Source: Klebsiella sp. RIT-PI-d
GTDB taxonomy: Bacteria > Pseudomonadota > Gammaproteobacteria > Enterobacterales > Enterobacteriaceae
Direction of reading: 5' to 3'
DNA: 64,000 nt
Assembly: GCF_001187865.1 (NCBI RefSeq)
Contig: NZ_LGIT01000009.1
Location: 558,001 to 622,000 of the forward strand
Shown here: in pieces, positions 28,735 through 37,402 of the stretch
Numbering within the stretch: the stretch's first letter is position 1
How the letters are laid out: each line of letters begins with the position of its first letter
Made by a program: the position numbers and the translations under genes
The notes under the pieces: generated by a model
Databases searched by the model: none
What the model saw: the letters and a program-made list of their open reading frames with translations, nothing else
Told to the model about the DNA's origin: nothing

Positions 28735-30387
28735 TTACGCGCTCAGCAGTTGCTTCATATCTTCTTCAACCGTCGTCACGGAACGCAGGCCAAATTTCTC
28801 ATTTAGGATCGCCAGTAGATCCGGGGTGAAGAAGCCCGGCGCTGTCGGGCCGGTGACGATGTTTTTCACGCCCAGAGAAAGCAGAGTCAGCAGGATCACA
28901 ATCGCTTTTTGCTCGAACCAGGAGAGTACCAGAGACAGCGGCAGATCGTTGACGCCACAGCCCAGTTTTTCTGCCAGCGTGACGGCAAGAATAATTGCAG
29001 AGTAAGCATCGTTACACTGGCCGGCGTCGACCAGACGCGGCAGGCCTTCGATATCGCCGAACTCCAGCTTGTTAAAACGGTATTTGCCGCAGGCCAGAGT
29101 CAGGATCAGACAGTCGTCCGGTACGCTGGTGGCGAAATCGGTAAAATAGTTACGCTCTCCGCGCGCGCCGTCACAGCCGCCCACCAGGAAAATGTGGCGC
29201 AGTTTTTCACGGCTCACCAGATCAATCAGCGTATCCGCTGCGCCCAGCAGGGTCTGGCGACCAAAACCTACGGTGATCAGGTGCGGGATTTCGCTGTACG
29301 GGAAGCCCGCCATTTGCTGAGCCTGAGTAATAACAGGAGCAAAGTCATCTCCTTCAAGATGGCTGACGCCTGGCCAGCCGACGATGCTGCGGGTCCAGAT
29401 ACGATCGTCATAGGCACCCACGGTCGGGTCGATAATACAGTTCGAGGTCATTACGACAGGGCCAGGGAAGCGGGCAAATTCCACCTGCTGGTTCTGCCAG
29501 CCGCTGCCGTAATTACCGATCAGGTGTTTAAATTTGCGCAATTCCGGGTAACCGTGCGCAGGCAGCATTTCGCCGTGGGTATAAACGTTAACGCCGGTAC
29601 CTTCGGTCTGCTCCAGCAGAGTGTACAAGTCTTTTAAATCGTGACCGGAAATCAGAATGCATTTTCCCGCAGTGGCCTTCACGTTGACCTGCGTCGGCGT
29701 CGGATGACCATATTTGGTGGTTTCCCCGGCGTCCAGAATGCTCATTACCTTGAAATTCATCTGGCCAATTTCCATTGAGCACTCAAGCAGAGCGTTCATT
29801 TCAGAAGGCCAGGTGCCCAGCCACGCCATGATGTTGTGGTACTGCGCGTAAATATCATTGTCATACTGGCCGAGAACGTGCGCGTGCTCCATATAAGCCG
29901 CTGCCCCTTTCAGGCCGTACAGGCACAGCAGACGCAGGCCCAGAATATTCTCGCCGATTTCGGGTTTATCTTTATTTGGCGTAAATTCTGCCGCCTGGCG
30001 TTGCAGGTCGCCTAAATCGTCGCTGAACAGCTGCAAATCCGCCATCGGATTGTCTACCCGGGCGTGGGCATCTTTATTCAGACATTGGGCTTTCAGCGCC
30101 TCGCGCAACGCAATCGCTTCGCGCGCGTAGCCAACGATACGGGGTGAATCGAAGTTAACGTTAGTCAGCGTGGAGAAGAACGCGCGCGGGGCAAAGTTAT
30201 CAATATAGTGATCGATAATGCCGTATTCACGCGCTTTACTGGCCCAGGCAGAGAGCCCCTGTAACGCGGCAATCAGCAAATCCTGTAAGTCTGAGGTTTC
30301 GGCTGTTTTTCCGCACATACCCTGCGCATAGGAGCAGCCGTTCCCTGCCGGAGTACGGATGGTTTGTTCACATTGCACACAAAACAT
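28735..30387 (-). CDS. hcp: Hybrid-cluster protein Hcp (NO reductase/S-nitrosylase)
   Basis: Hcp carries a hybrid Fe-S-O cluster. It is known as a high-affinity NO reductase under anaerobic conditions and also initiates protein S-nitrosylation. It has 550 residues. The N-terminal cluster cysteines are C3, C6, C18 and C25 (MFCVQCEQT). Hybrid-cluster ligands lie in [18 protein letters not shown] and [11 protein letters not shown]. The ATG at 30387 follows AAAAGG at 7 bp and gives the E. coli length; a GTG two codons earlier is unlikely. An NsrR-type operator lies just upstream. Confidence 0.96.
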   Translation of the reverse strand: MFCVQCEQTIRTPAGNGCSYAQGMCGKTAETSDLQDLLIAALQGLSAWASKAREYGIIDHYIDNFAPRAFFSTLTNVNFDSPRIVGYAREAIALREALKAQCLNKDAHARVDNPMADLQLFSDDLGDLQRQAAEFTPNKDKPEIGENILGLRLLCLYGLKGAAAYMEHAHVLGQYDNDIYAQYHNIMAWLGTWPSEMNALLECSMEIGQMNFKVMSILDAGETTKYGHPTPTQVNVKATAGKCILISGHDLKDLYTLLEQTEGTGVNVYTHGEMLPAHGYPELRKFKHLIGNYGSGWQNQQVEFARFPGPVVMTSNCIIDPTVGAYDDRIWTRSIVGWPGVSHLEGDDFAPVITQAQQMAGFPYSEIPHLITVGFGRQTLLGAADTLIDLVSREKLRHIFLVGGCDGARGERNYFTDFATSVPDDCLILTLACGKYRFNKLEFGDIEGLPRLVDAGQCNDAYSAIILAVTLAEKLGCGVNDLPLSLVLSWFEQKAIVILLTLLSLGVKNIVTGPTAPGFFTPDLLAILNEKFGLRSVTTVEEDMKQLLSA

Positions 30388-30402
30388 GGTCACACCTTTT
30401 TA

Positions 30403-30425
30403 AAGTTATATTTAAAATACATGTT
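30403..30425 (-). promoter_or_regulatory. NsrR operator of hcp-hcr
   Basis: The 11-1-11 inverted repeat AAGTTATATTT-A-AAATACATGTT closely fits the NsrR consensus (AAGATGYATTT-N-AAATRCATCTT). It sits 16-38 bp before the hcp start codon. NsrR is the NO-sensing repressor known to be the main repressor of hcp in E. coli, so NO would derepress the operon. Confidence 0.8.
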
Positions 30426-30484
30426 TAAGGTTATGCCGCTGAACGGCGGCTGAAAAGGAGTTTGTCATGCAAATTACAGCGAGA

Positions 30485-30498
30485 TTGATTTAGCGCAA
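30485..30498 (-). promoter_or_regulatory. Probable FNR site of hcp-hcr
   Basis: On the minus strand TTGCG-CTAA-ATCAA matches 8 of 10 positions of the FNR consensus TTGAT-N4-ATCAA. It lies about 70 bp upstream of the NsrR site, the arrangement expected for the FNR-dependent hcp promoter. Confidence 0.6.
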
Positions 30499-30531
30499 TT
30501 TTGGCGGCAGGTGTCTACCGCCAAAGGAGTA

Positions 30532-31431
30532 TCAGGCGGTGAAGAACGCCATTAGCAGAGGGACCAGTAAACTCAGCAGAAAGCCGTGAACAATGGCGGC
30601 AGGGACAATTTCCAGTCCGCCTGAGCGTTGCAGAACGGGCAGGGTGAAGTCCATTGACGTCGCGCCGCATAACCCCAGCGCGGTTGACCGGCTGCGGCGT
30701 ACCAGCCCCGGAATGAGCATAATGGCAATAAGTTCGCGCGCCAGATCGTTAAAAAAGGCGGCGCTGCCAATCACCGGACCGAAGGCTTCGGTAAGCAATA
30801 TCCCGGAGAGTGAATACCAGCCGAAGCCGGAGGCCATTGCCAGACTGGTTCGCAGCGGCAGGTCGAGTAAAAACGCGTTAAGCGCGCCGCCGACCATAGA
30901 GCTTGCCACCACCATCACCCCGACAATCATGCCGCGGCGGTTAAGCACAATTTGCCTTAGCGTCATACCGTTATTACGCAGCTGGACGCCAATTAAAAAC
31001 AGCAAAAAGATTAGCGTATATTCGCTGGCCTCGGTGGCATGTTGTAAAACCGGGAGATGAGTCAGACCGAGGGCAAAGCCAAGGATCACTACGCCGCACA
31101 GTTTTAATGACTCCAGCGCCATCGCGATACGCGAGGGTAACTTTTCCTGCTGATGACGATGCCGCCACGGCAACATGCGTTCGAGCCAGACCAGGGCAGC
31201 AATATTACACAGTAAAATAACGGCCACACTGACCGCAGAATAGTAAAAAATAGCCAGCAGATTACTCGTCAAATTATCGAGAAACGCCAGACTTATGCCC
31301 ATGAAAAAAAGAATAACGTAGACAATCCAGCTTAATAAGCGATTAATAATTTTAAGCGCGGCGGTGTAGCGCAGAGGAATTAAATAGCCCAAAATCAACG
31401 GCAAAAGAATAATTAACAGACCCGACAACAT
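30532..31431 (-). CDS. lysO: L-lysine exporter LysO (YbjE)
   Basis: This 299-residue inner-membrane protein of the LysO/DUF340 family exports L-lysine and the toxic analogue thialysine. It has about eight membrane segments with conserved SGFGWYSLSGILLTEAFGPV, FFNDLARELIAI and GATSMDFTLPVLQ. The start at 31431 (MLSGLLIIL) equals the homologue; a 44-codon extension upstream runs through a terminator-like hairpin and is rejected. The leader may be attenuated (see the hairpin at 31531-31553). Confidence 0.94.
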   Translation of the reverse strand: MLSGLLIILLPLILGYLIPLRYTAALKIINRLLSWIVYVILFFMGISLAFLDNLTSNLLAIFYYSAVSVAVILLCNIAALVWLERMLPWRHRHQQEKLPSRIAMALESLKLCGVVILGFALGLTHLPVLQHATEASEYTLIFLLFLIGVQLRNNGMTLRQIVLNRRGMIVGVMVVASSMVGGALNAFLLDLPLRTSLAMASGFGWYSLSGILLTEAFGPVIGSAAFFNDLARELIAIMLIPGLVRRSRSTALGLCGATSMDFTLPVLQRSGGLEIVPAAIVHGFLLSLLVPLLMAFFTA

Positions 31432-31506
31432 GAAACCCCAGTCCCTTCTTAATAAATAATAGTGCTTGTTGACACTACCCAAAAGCGCCAGGTGAGTAAA
31501 GGTGCA

Positions 31507-31553
31507 ATAAAAAAGAAAAATTATGCAAAACGCCTGGCGTGCTGCGCCAGGCG
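31507..31553 (-). terminator. Terminator-like hairpin in the lysO leader
   Basis: A perfect 9-bp G+C-rich stem (CGCCTGGCG at 31531-31539, CGCCAGGCG at 31545-31553; 5-nt loop) is followed on the lysO strand by TTTT and then further T-rich sequence down to about 31507. It lies 100 bp before the lysO start, between lysO and divergent ybjD, and points toward lysO. This suits an attenuator, or a terminator of some upstream minus-strand RNA. Confidence 0.55.
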
Positions 31554-31634
31554 AACGCGGCAAAACAGTGCCGGAAAAGAAAATGGGTGATATACAATCA
31601 ACTACAGGGATATAACCAAAGTTAAGGAGAATTT

Positions 31635-33293
31635 ATGCTTCTTGAACGTGTGGATATCGTCGGTTTTCGCGGGATCAATCGTTTATCATTGATGCTCGAA
31701 GAGAACAATGTTCTGATCGGTGAAAACGCGTGGGGTAAATCCAGCCTGCTGGACGCGCTGACGCTGATCCTTGCACCGGGTAGTGAACTCTATCATTTTG
31801 TGCCTGATGACTTCTGGTTTCCTGCGGGCGACGTGGCGGGGCGTGAGCATCATCTGCACATCATTCTGACCTTTCGTGAGGCCTTTCCTGGCCGCCACCA
31901 TGCCCACCGTTTCCACGCGCTTTCCCCCTGCTGGGTACCGGGTGACGATGGGTATCAGCGAATTTTTTACCGGCTGGAAGGGGAGCTGGCGGACGATGAC
32001 GCGGTAATGACGTTGCGCGGTTTTCTCAATGCTGACGGTCATCCGCTATCGCTCGTCGGGATCGACGACATGGCGCGTCATCTGATACGCCTGATGCCCG
32101 TCCTGCGCCTGCGTGACGCCCGTTTTATGCGACGAATTCGTCAGGGTACCGTCGCGGATTTCCCGCCGATAGAGGCGACTGCCCGCCAGCTGGACTTCCT
32201 GACCCGCGAACTGGTCGACAGGCCACAAAACCTGTCTGACGCACAGCTCCGTCAGGGATTGTCGGCCATGGCCCAGTTGCTGGAGCATTATTTTGCCGAG
32301 CACAGCGCAGGAGAAACCCGGCATCGCGTGAACCGCCGCCGTTCGCGTAATGAACAGCAGAGCTGGCGCTATCTGGATATTATTAACCGGATGATCGACA
32401 GCCCCGGCGGACGTAGCCATCGGGTGATCCTGCTTAGGCTGTTTTCTACGCTGTTACAGGCAAAAGGCACGGTCAGGCTGGACAGGGATGCTCGTCCGTT
32501 ATTGCTGATTGAAGATCCGGAAACCCGGCTACATCCAATTATGCTCTCTGTCGCCTGGCGTTTACTGAACCTGTTGCCGCTCCAGCAGGTGACGACCACC
32601 AACTCTGGCGAACTGTTATCGCTGACGCCGGTCGAGCATGTCTGCCGACTGGTGCGCGAGTCATCGCGGGTAGCAGCCTGGCGGCTGGGGCCGGGAGGAC
32701 TGAGCGCTGAAGACGGCCGACGAATTGCCTTTCATATTCGTTTTAATCGTCCGTCATCGCTGTTTGCCCGCTGCTGGCTGCTGGTCGAGGGTGAGACGGA
32801 AACCTGGGTCATCAATGAACTGGCGCGCCAGTGCGGTCACCACTTTGATGCGGAAGGGGTGAAGGTGATTGAGTTTGCCCAATCCGGGTTAAAACCGCTA
32901 ATCAAGTTCGCCCGCCGCATGGGAATTGAATGGCACGTACTGGTGGACGGTGATGAGGCCGGGAAAAAATACGCCTCGACCGTGCGCGGATTACTCAATA
33001 ACGACCATCAGCAGGAGCGCGACCATTTAACCGCGCTGCCTGCGCTGGATATGGAGCATTTTATGTATCGCCAGGGATTTGCTGACGTTTACTACCGGGT
33101 AGCGCAGATCCCGGAAACGGCGTCGATAAACCCGCGGCGTATCATTACTAAAGCGATTCACCGCTCATCAAAGCCGGATCTGGCGATCGAAGTGGCCATG
33201 GAGGCGGGACGGCGCGGCACGGAGTCTATTCCGGTCTTACTGCGAAAAATGTTCTCGCGGGTGCTGTGGCTGGCTCGTGGACGCGCTGATTAA
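31635..33293 (+). CDS. ybjD: OLD-family ATP-dependent endonuclease YbjD
   Basis: This 552-residue protein has an N-terminal ABC/SMC-like ATPase with Walker A GENAWGKS (residues 29-36) and ABC-type LIEDPETRLHPIML as Walker B. A C-terminal TOPRIM nuclease domain starts near residue 383 (LVEGETETWVINEL) and includes VDGDEAGKK near 437. This is the class 2-like OLD architecture of E. coli YbjD, of unknown cellular role. It stands alone without a GajB-like helicase partner, so a Gabija defence system is not indicated. Confidence 0.93.
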   Translation: MLLERVDIVGFRGINRLSLMLEENNVLIGENAWGKSSLLDALTLILAPGSELYHFVPDDFWFPAGDVAGREHHLHIILTFREAFPGRHHAHRFHALSPCWVPGDDGYQRIFYRLEGELADDDAVMTLRGFLNADGHPLSLVGIDDMARHLIRLMPVLRLRDARFMRRIRQGTVADFPPIEATARQLDFLTRELVDRPQNLSDAQLRQGLSAMAQLLEHYFAEHSAGETRHRVNRRRSRNEQQSWRYLDIINRMIDSPGGRSHRVILLRLFSTLLQAKGTVRLDRDARPLLLIEDPETRLHPIMLSVAWRLLNLLPLQQVTTTNSGELLSLTPVEHVCRLVRESSRVAAWRLGPGGLSAEDGRRIAFHIRFNRPSSLFARCWLLVEGETETWVINELARQCGHHFDAEGVKVIEFAQSGLKPLIKFARRMGIEWHVLVDGDEAGKKYASTVRGLLNNDHQQERDHLTALPALDMEHFMYRQGFADVYYRVAQIPETASINPRRIITKAIHRSSKPDLAIEVAMEAGRRGTESIPVLLRKMFSRVLWLARGRAD

Positions 33294-33383
33294 CAGTTTA
33301 TTGCGTATCATTAACCTTTCGTTGATAGCGGATTGCGATAGAATTAGCGCCTCGCATTAAAAGCTCAGGTATCTGGAATTTTT

Positions 33384-34499
33384 ATGAATTTAAAGGGAAA
33401 AGGCAAAAAACGCTGGTTACTGCTGGTGGTTATCATGGTGATAGCCGCTGCCTGGCTGTGGCATAAGCTTAATGCGCCGCAACCGCAGTACCAGACCCTG
33501 ATTGTACGTAAGGGCAATCTTGAGCAGGCGGTGCTGGCTACCGGAAAACTGGACGCCCTGCGTAAAGTCGATGTCGGCGCACAGGTTAGTGGGCAGCTGA
33601 AAACCCTGTCGGTCAATATTGGCGACAAGGTAGAAAAAGATCGGCTATTAGGGGTTATCGATCCCGAGCAGGCCGAAAACCAGATTAAGGAAGTCGAAGC
33701 CACGTTAATGGAACTGCGCGCGCAGCGTCGTCAGGCGGTGGCTGAAATGCAGCTGGCGAAGGTCACGCTTGGTCGTCAACAGCAACTGGCGCGTACTCAG
33801 GCGATTTCACGCCAGGATCTGGACACCGCGGCCACCGAGCTTGAAGTTAAGCAGGCGCAAATAGGCACCCTCGACGCGCAAATACAGCGTAATCAGGCAA
33901 CGCTCAGTACGGCGAAAACCAACCTCGACTATACCCGGATCGTCGCGCCCATGGCCGGCGAGGTAACGGAGATCACCACCAAGCAGGGGCAAACGGTGAT
34001 TGCCGCCCAGCAGGCCCCGAATATCCTGACGCTTGCCGATCTCAGCACCATGCTGGTGAAAGCTCAGGTGTCCGAAGCCGATGTTATCCACCTGAAGCCT
34101 GGCCTTAAGGCGTGGTTTACGGTGCTGGGTGATCCGCTCACCCGCTACGAAGGGACGCTAAAAGACGTTCTCCCGACGCCGGAAAAGGTCAACGATGCCA
34201 TTTTCTACTACGCCCGTTTTGAAGTGCCAAACCCGAAAGGCATACTCCGTCTGGAGATGACCGCTCAGGTTCATATTCAGCTTTCCGGCGTGCGTAATGT
34301 GCTGACCATTCCCCTTTCGGCGCTTGGCGATGCGACCGGTGATAATCGTTATAACGTACGTTTGCTGCGCAACGGTGAAGCCCACGATCGTGAAGTGATC
34401 CTCGGTGCACGCAATGACACCAGCGTTGAAGTGGTGAAAGGACTGGAAGAAGGCGATGAAGTAATTGTGGGTGAAAAGCAGCCGGGAGATAAACCGTGA
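33384..34499 (+). CDS. macA: Macrolide efflux membrane-fusion protein MacA
   Basis: This periplasmic adaptor of the MacAB-TolC tripartite pump has 371 residues. It has a short cytoplasmic start, one membrane anchor (about residues 10-27), lipoyl/barrel-sandwich halves ([20 protein letters not shown]), a long coiled-coil hairpin at about residues 90-165 and beta-barrel plus membrane-proximal domains. The pump exports macrolides and some lipids or peptides. The stop overlaps the macB start by 4 bp. ybjX, which precedes macA in E. coli, is absent. Confidence 0.95.
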   Translation: MNLKGKGKKRWLLLVVIMVIAAAWLWHKLNAPQPQYQTLIVRKGNLEQAVLATGKLDALRKVDVGAQVSGQLKTLSVNIGDKVEKDRLLGVIDPEQAENQIKEVEATLMELRAQRRQAVAEMQLAKVTLGRQQQLARTQAISRQDLDTAATELEVKQAQIGTLDAQIQRNQATLSTAKTNLDYTRIVAPMAGEVTEITTKQGQTVIAAQQAPNILTLADLSTMLVKAQVSEADVIHLKPGLKAWFTVLGDPLTRYEGTLKDVLPTPEKVNDAIFYYARFEVPNPKGILRLEMTAQVHIQLSGVRNVLTIPLSALGDATGDNRYNVRLLRNGEAHDREVILGARNDTSVEVVKGLEEGDEVIVGEKQPGDKP

Positions 34500-36439
34500 C
34501 GGCACTGCTTGAACTGACGGGCATTCGCCGCAGCTATTCATCAGGGGAGGGCAGCGTTGACGTGCTGAAAGGCGTTTCGCTGCGCATTGAAGCCGGAGAA
34601 ATGGTGGCGATTGTGGGCGCTTCAGGCTCCGGCAAGTCGACCCTGATGAATATTATTGGCTGCCTGGATAAGCCAACCGGCGGGACTTACCGGGTGGCCG
34701 GAACCGATATTGCTACTCTTGACGGCGACGCGCTGGCACGCCTGCGCCGCGAACATTTTGGCTTTATCTTCCAGCGCTATCATTTGTTGTCTCATCTTAG
34801 CGCTGCGCAAAACGTAGAGGTTCCGGCGGTGTACGCCGGGACAGAGCGCGCCGTGCGTTTAAAACGGGCGCGGGCGCTTCTTGAGCGGCTGGGGCTTGCG
34901 GAACGGGCGGATTACCAGCCCTCCCAGCTTTCAGGCGGCCAGCAGCAGCGCGTTAGTATCGCCCGCGCCCTGATGAACGGCGGTCAGGTGATCCTGGCCG
35001 ATGAACCCACCGGCGCGCTGGACAGCCGTTCCGGTGAAGAAGTCATGGCGATCCTCCATCAGCTACGCGATCGCGGGCATACGGTAATCATCGTCACCCA
35101 CGATCCTGATGTGGCTGCGCAGGCGGAACGGATCATTGAAATCCGCGATGGCGAAATTATCAGTAATCCGCCGGCGAAAACAACCGCCTCCGCGCCGCTA
35201 AACCAGATCCACCAGGGGCCGGTTTCCGGCTGGCGGCAGTTTTGCAGCAGCTTTCGTGAAGCCCTTACGATGGCATGGCTGGCGATGGCGGCGAATAAAA
35301 TGCGCACGTTGCTCACCATGCTGGGGATCATTATTGGCATTGCCTCTGTGGTGTCGATTGTGGTTGTCGGTGATGCCGCTAAAGAGTTGGTACTGGCGGA
35401 TATCCGCGCAATAGGCACCAATACTATTGATGTCTATCCCGGAAAAGATTATGGCGATGACGATCCGCAGTATCAGCAGTCACTCAAATATGACGATCTG
35501 GCCGCTATTCAGAAACAGCCGTGGGTAAAGTCGGCGACGCCTGCGGTTTCACAAAGTCTGCGGCTGCGCTACAACAATCTGGATATGGCGGCCAGCGCCA
35601 ACGGCGTGAGCGGGCAGTATTTTAATGTTTACGGGATGACCTTCAGCGAAGGTACCACGTTTAACGACGAACAGTTGAAAGGGCGTGCGCAGGTGGCAGT
35701 CCTCGACAGCAATACCCGACGTCAGCTTTTCCCCAATAAAACTCACGTGGTCGGCGAAATTATCCTGGTCGGTAATATGCCAGCCACGGTTATCGGCGTG
35801 GCGGAGGAGAAACAGTCGATGTTTGGCAGCAGCAAAATCCTCCGCGTCTGGCTGCCGTACACCACCATGGCCGGAAGAATTATGGGCCAGTCCTGGCTTA
35901 ACTCCATTACGGTGCGGGTTAACGACGGTTACGAGAGTGCTCAGGCAGAGCAGCAGCTGACGCGTTTGCTGACCTTACGTCATGGCAGAAAGGATTTCTT
36001 CACCTGGAATATGGATAGCGTCTTGAAAACGGCGGAAAAGACCACACGTACTCTTCAGATGTTCCTGACGCTGGTGGCGGTTATTTCGCTGCTGGTCGGC
36101 GGGATCGGCGTGATGAATATTATGCTGGTGTCGGTTACCGAGCGGACGCGGGAAATCGGCATTCGTATGGCAGTTGGGGCGAGGGCCAGCGACGTATTGC
36201 AGCAGTTTTTAATTGAGGCGGTGCTGGTCTGTCTGGTTGGCGGTGCACTGGGTGTGAGCCTGTCGATGCTAATTGCTTTTACGCTACAGCTCTTTTTGCC
36301 GGGCTGGGAAATTGGTTTTTCTCCCGTCGCGCTATTGACCGCGTTTCTGTGTTCTACCCTTACCGGCGTGCTGTTTGGCTGGCTGCCGGCGCGTAATGCG
36401 GCCCGGCTCGATCCTGTCGACGCGCTCGCCCGCGAGTAA
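34496..36439 (+). CDS. macB: Macrolide ABC exporter MacB
   Basis: This inner-membrane ABC exporter of the MacAB-TolC pump has 647 residues. Walker [10 protein letters not shown] is at residues 41-49, then [16 protein letters not shown] and [11 protein letters not shown]. Four membrane helices follow, the first with [20 protein letters not shown], with a large periplasmic domain between helices 1 and 2. The GTG start overlaps the macA stop as GTGA. It works as a mechanotransmission transporter, not moving drug across the inner membrane itself. Confidence 0.96.
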   Translation: MTALLELTGIRRSYSSGEGSVDVLKGVSLRIEAGEMVAIVGASGSGKSTLMNIIGCLDKPTGGTYRVAGTDIATLDGDALARLRREHFGFIFQRYHLLSHLSAAQNVEVPAVYAGTERAVRLKRARALLERLGLAERADYQPSQLSGGQQQRVSIARALMNGGQVILADEPTGALDSRSGEEVMAILHQLRDRGHTVIIVTHDPDVAAQAERIIEIRDGEIISNPPAKTTASAPLNQIHQGPVSGWRQFCSSFREALTMAWLAMAANKMRTLLTMLGIIIGIASVVSIVVVGDAAKELVLADIRAIGTNTIDVYPGKDYGDDDPQYQQSLKYDDLAAIQKQPWVKSATPAVSQSLRLRYNNLDMAASANGVSGQYFNVYGMTFSEGTTFNDEQLKGRAQVAVLDSNTRRQLFPNKTHVVGEIILVGNMPATVIGVAEEKQSMFGSSKILRVWLPYTTMAGRIMGQSWLNSITVRVNDGYESAQAEQQLTRLLTLRHGRKDFFTWNMDSVLKTAEKTTRTLQMFLTLVAVISLLVGGIGVMNIMLVSVTERTREIGIRMAVGARASDVLQQFLIEAVLVCLVGGALGVSLSMLIAFTLQLFLPGWEIGFSPVALLTAFLCSTLTGVLFGWLPARNAARLDPVDALARE

Positions 36440-36443
36440 GCAT

Positions 36444-36475
36444 AAAAAAATGCCAGTGATAAAGGCTGGCATTTT
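36444..36475. terminator. Bidirectional terminator between macB and cspD
   Basis: A stem TGCCAG/CTGGCA extended by A/T pairs (A7 on the left, T4 on the right) with a 9-nt loop lies between the converging genes. It can terminate macB (T run after the stem) and cspD (seven Ts on the minus strand). Confidence 0.8.
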
Positions 36476-36507
36476 GACGGTGGGATGTACACAATGAAGT
36501 TGATAAG

Positions 36508-36729
36508 CTATGCAGCGGCTTCAGCTTCGAAGGGGACGATCAGGCTGGCATGATTGCCTTTTGGTCCCTCGTGAACATCAAACCGGACGGATTGCCCGGC
36601 TTTAAGCGTTCTGTAGCCATCCATTTGAATGGTTGAATAATGGGCGAAAATATCCTCGCCGCCGCCCTCGGGGCAGATAAAGCCAAACCCTTTGGCATTG
36701 TTAAACCACTTAACTATACCCGTTTCCAT
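36508..36729 (-). CDS. cspD: Cold-shock-like protein CspD
   Basis: This 73-residue single-domain cold-shock-fold protein, in E. coli a stationary-phase inhibitor of DNA replication, carries RNP1 (KGFGFI) and RNP2 (DIFAHY). The start at 36729 (METGIVKWFNNAKGFGFICP) matches the homologue; the 10-codon upstream extension is rejected. It is divergent from clpSA, the known arrangement. Confidence 0.95.
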   Translation of the reverse strand: METGIVKWFNNAKGFGFICPEGGGEDIFAHYSTIQMDGYRTLKAGQSVRFDVHEGPKGNHASLIVPFEAEAAA

Positions 36730-37053
36730 GCTTCGACATCCTTCATAGATCTTTTGCAAGTAAGATGGAACGAACCGGTGCTGGAATGGGAGTTGTTCAA
36801 AACCTCATCAACTCCGGCCTGTACAATTTAGAGAAATCAGGCATCGCGTCAAGCGATTCACGAAGTAGAACCGGGTAAAATGCGTTAAAATTTGAAGCAG
36901 TTAACGCTATTGACCAGGAATGTGACAGAAGTCGCGGATGATAACGATAGATGATAGTTATCTAATATCTGTTGTAGATTCATAGCATGCATAGACTCAT
37001 GTCAGCGGTGGTAAAAGCGAAACGGTAACCGTAACTGAAGATGACGACTGACA
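36730..37053. promoter_or_regulatory. Divergent cspD-clpS control region
   Basis: This 324-bp region separates divergent cspD and clpS. It holds an imperfect palindrome at 36940-36962 and A/T-rich stretches likely to contain both promoters. I see no credible gene in it. Confidence 0.6.
36940..36962. repeat. Imperfect palindrome between cspD and clpS
   Basis: GATAACGAT and ATAGTTATC form 9-bp arms (8 of 9 matching) around a 5-bp spacer, about 92 bp before clpS. It could be an operator; the binding protein is unknown. Confidence 0.5.
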
Positions 37054-37374
37054 ATGAGTAAAGCAAGAGACTGGCTGGATTTTGATCAAATTACAGAAGA
37101 TGAGCTACGCGACGCGCTAAAACCGCCATCTATGTATAAAGTTATATTAATGAACGATGATTACACGCCGATGGAATTTGTTATTGACGTGCTGCAAAAG
37201 TTCTTTTCTTATGATGTAGAACGTGCAACGCAACTGATGCTTACCGTTCACTATCAGGGTAAAGCCATTTGTGGGGTCTTTACCGCCGAGGTCGCGGAGA
37301 CGAAAGTGGTGATGGTGAACAACTATGCAAAGGAGAACGAGCATCCGTTGCTGTGTACGCTGGAAAAAGCCTGA
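37054..37374 (+). CDS. clpS: ATP-dependent Clp protease adaptor ClpS
   Basis: ClpS binds N-terminal Leu, Phe, Trp or Tyr residues (N-degrons) and hands the proteins to ClpAP. The 106-residue protein has a flexible N-terminus and a core with [21 protein letters not shown], holding the N-degron pocket, then [20 protein letters not shown]. It precedes clpA by 28 bp, forming the usual clpSA unit. Confidence 0.97.
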   Translation: MSKARDWLDFDQITEDELRDALKPPSMYKVILMNDDYTPMEFVIDVLQKFFSYDVERATQLMLTVHYQGKAICGVFTAEVAETKVVMVNNYAKENEHPLLCTLEKA

Positions 37375-37402
37375 TAAGGCAAACTATTGAGGGGGGTGCC
37401 CA

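Noticed and set aside
28909-29637. 242-codon open frame antisense to hcp
   Set aside because: It is a shadow of the well-conserved hcp reading frame; there is no ribosome site or recognisable domain.
31635-33293. ybjD as part of a Gabija-like or other OLD-nuclease defence system
   Set aside because: The neighbours are lysO and macAB; there is no UvrD-like helicase or reverse transcriptase partner, and ybjD is a usual core gene here.
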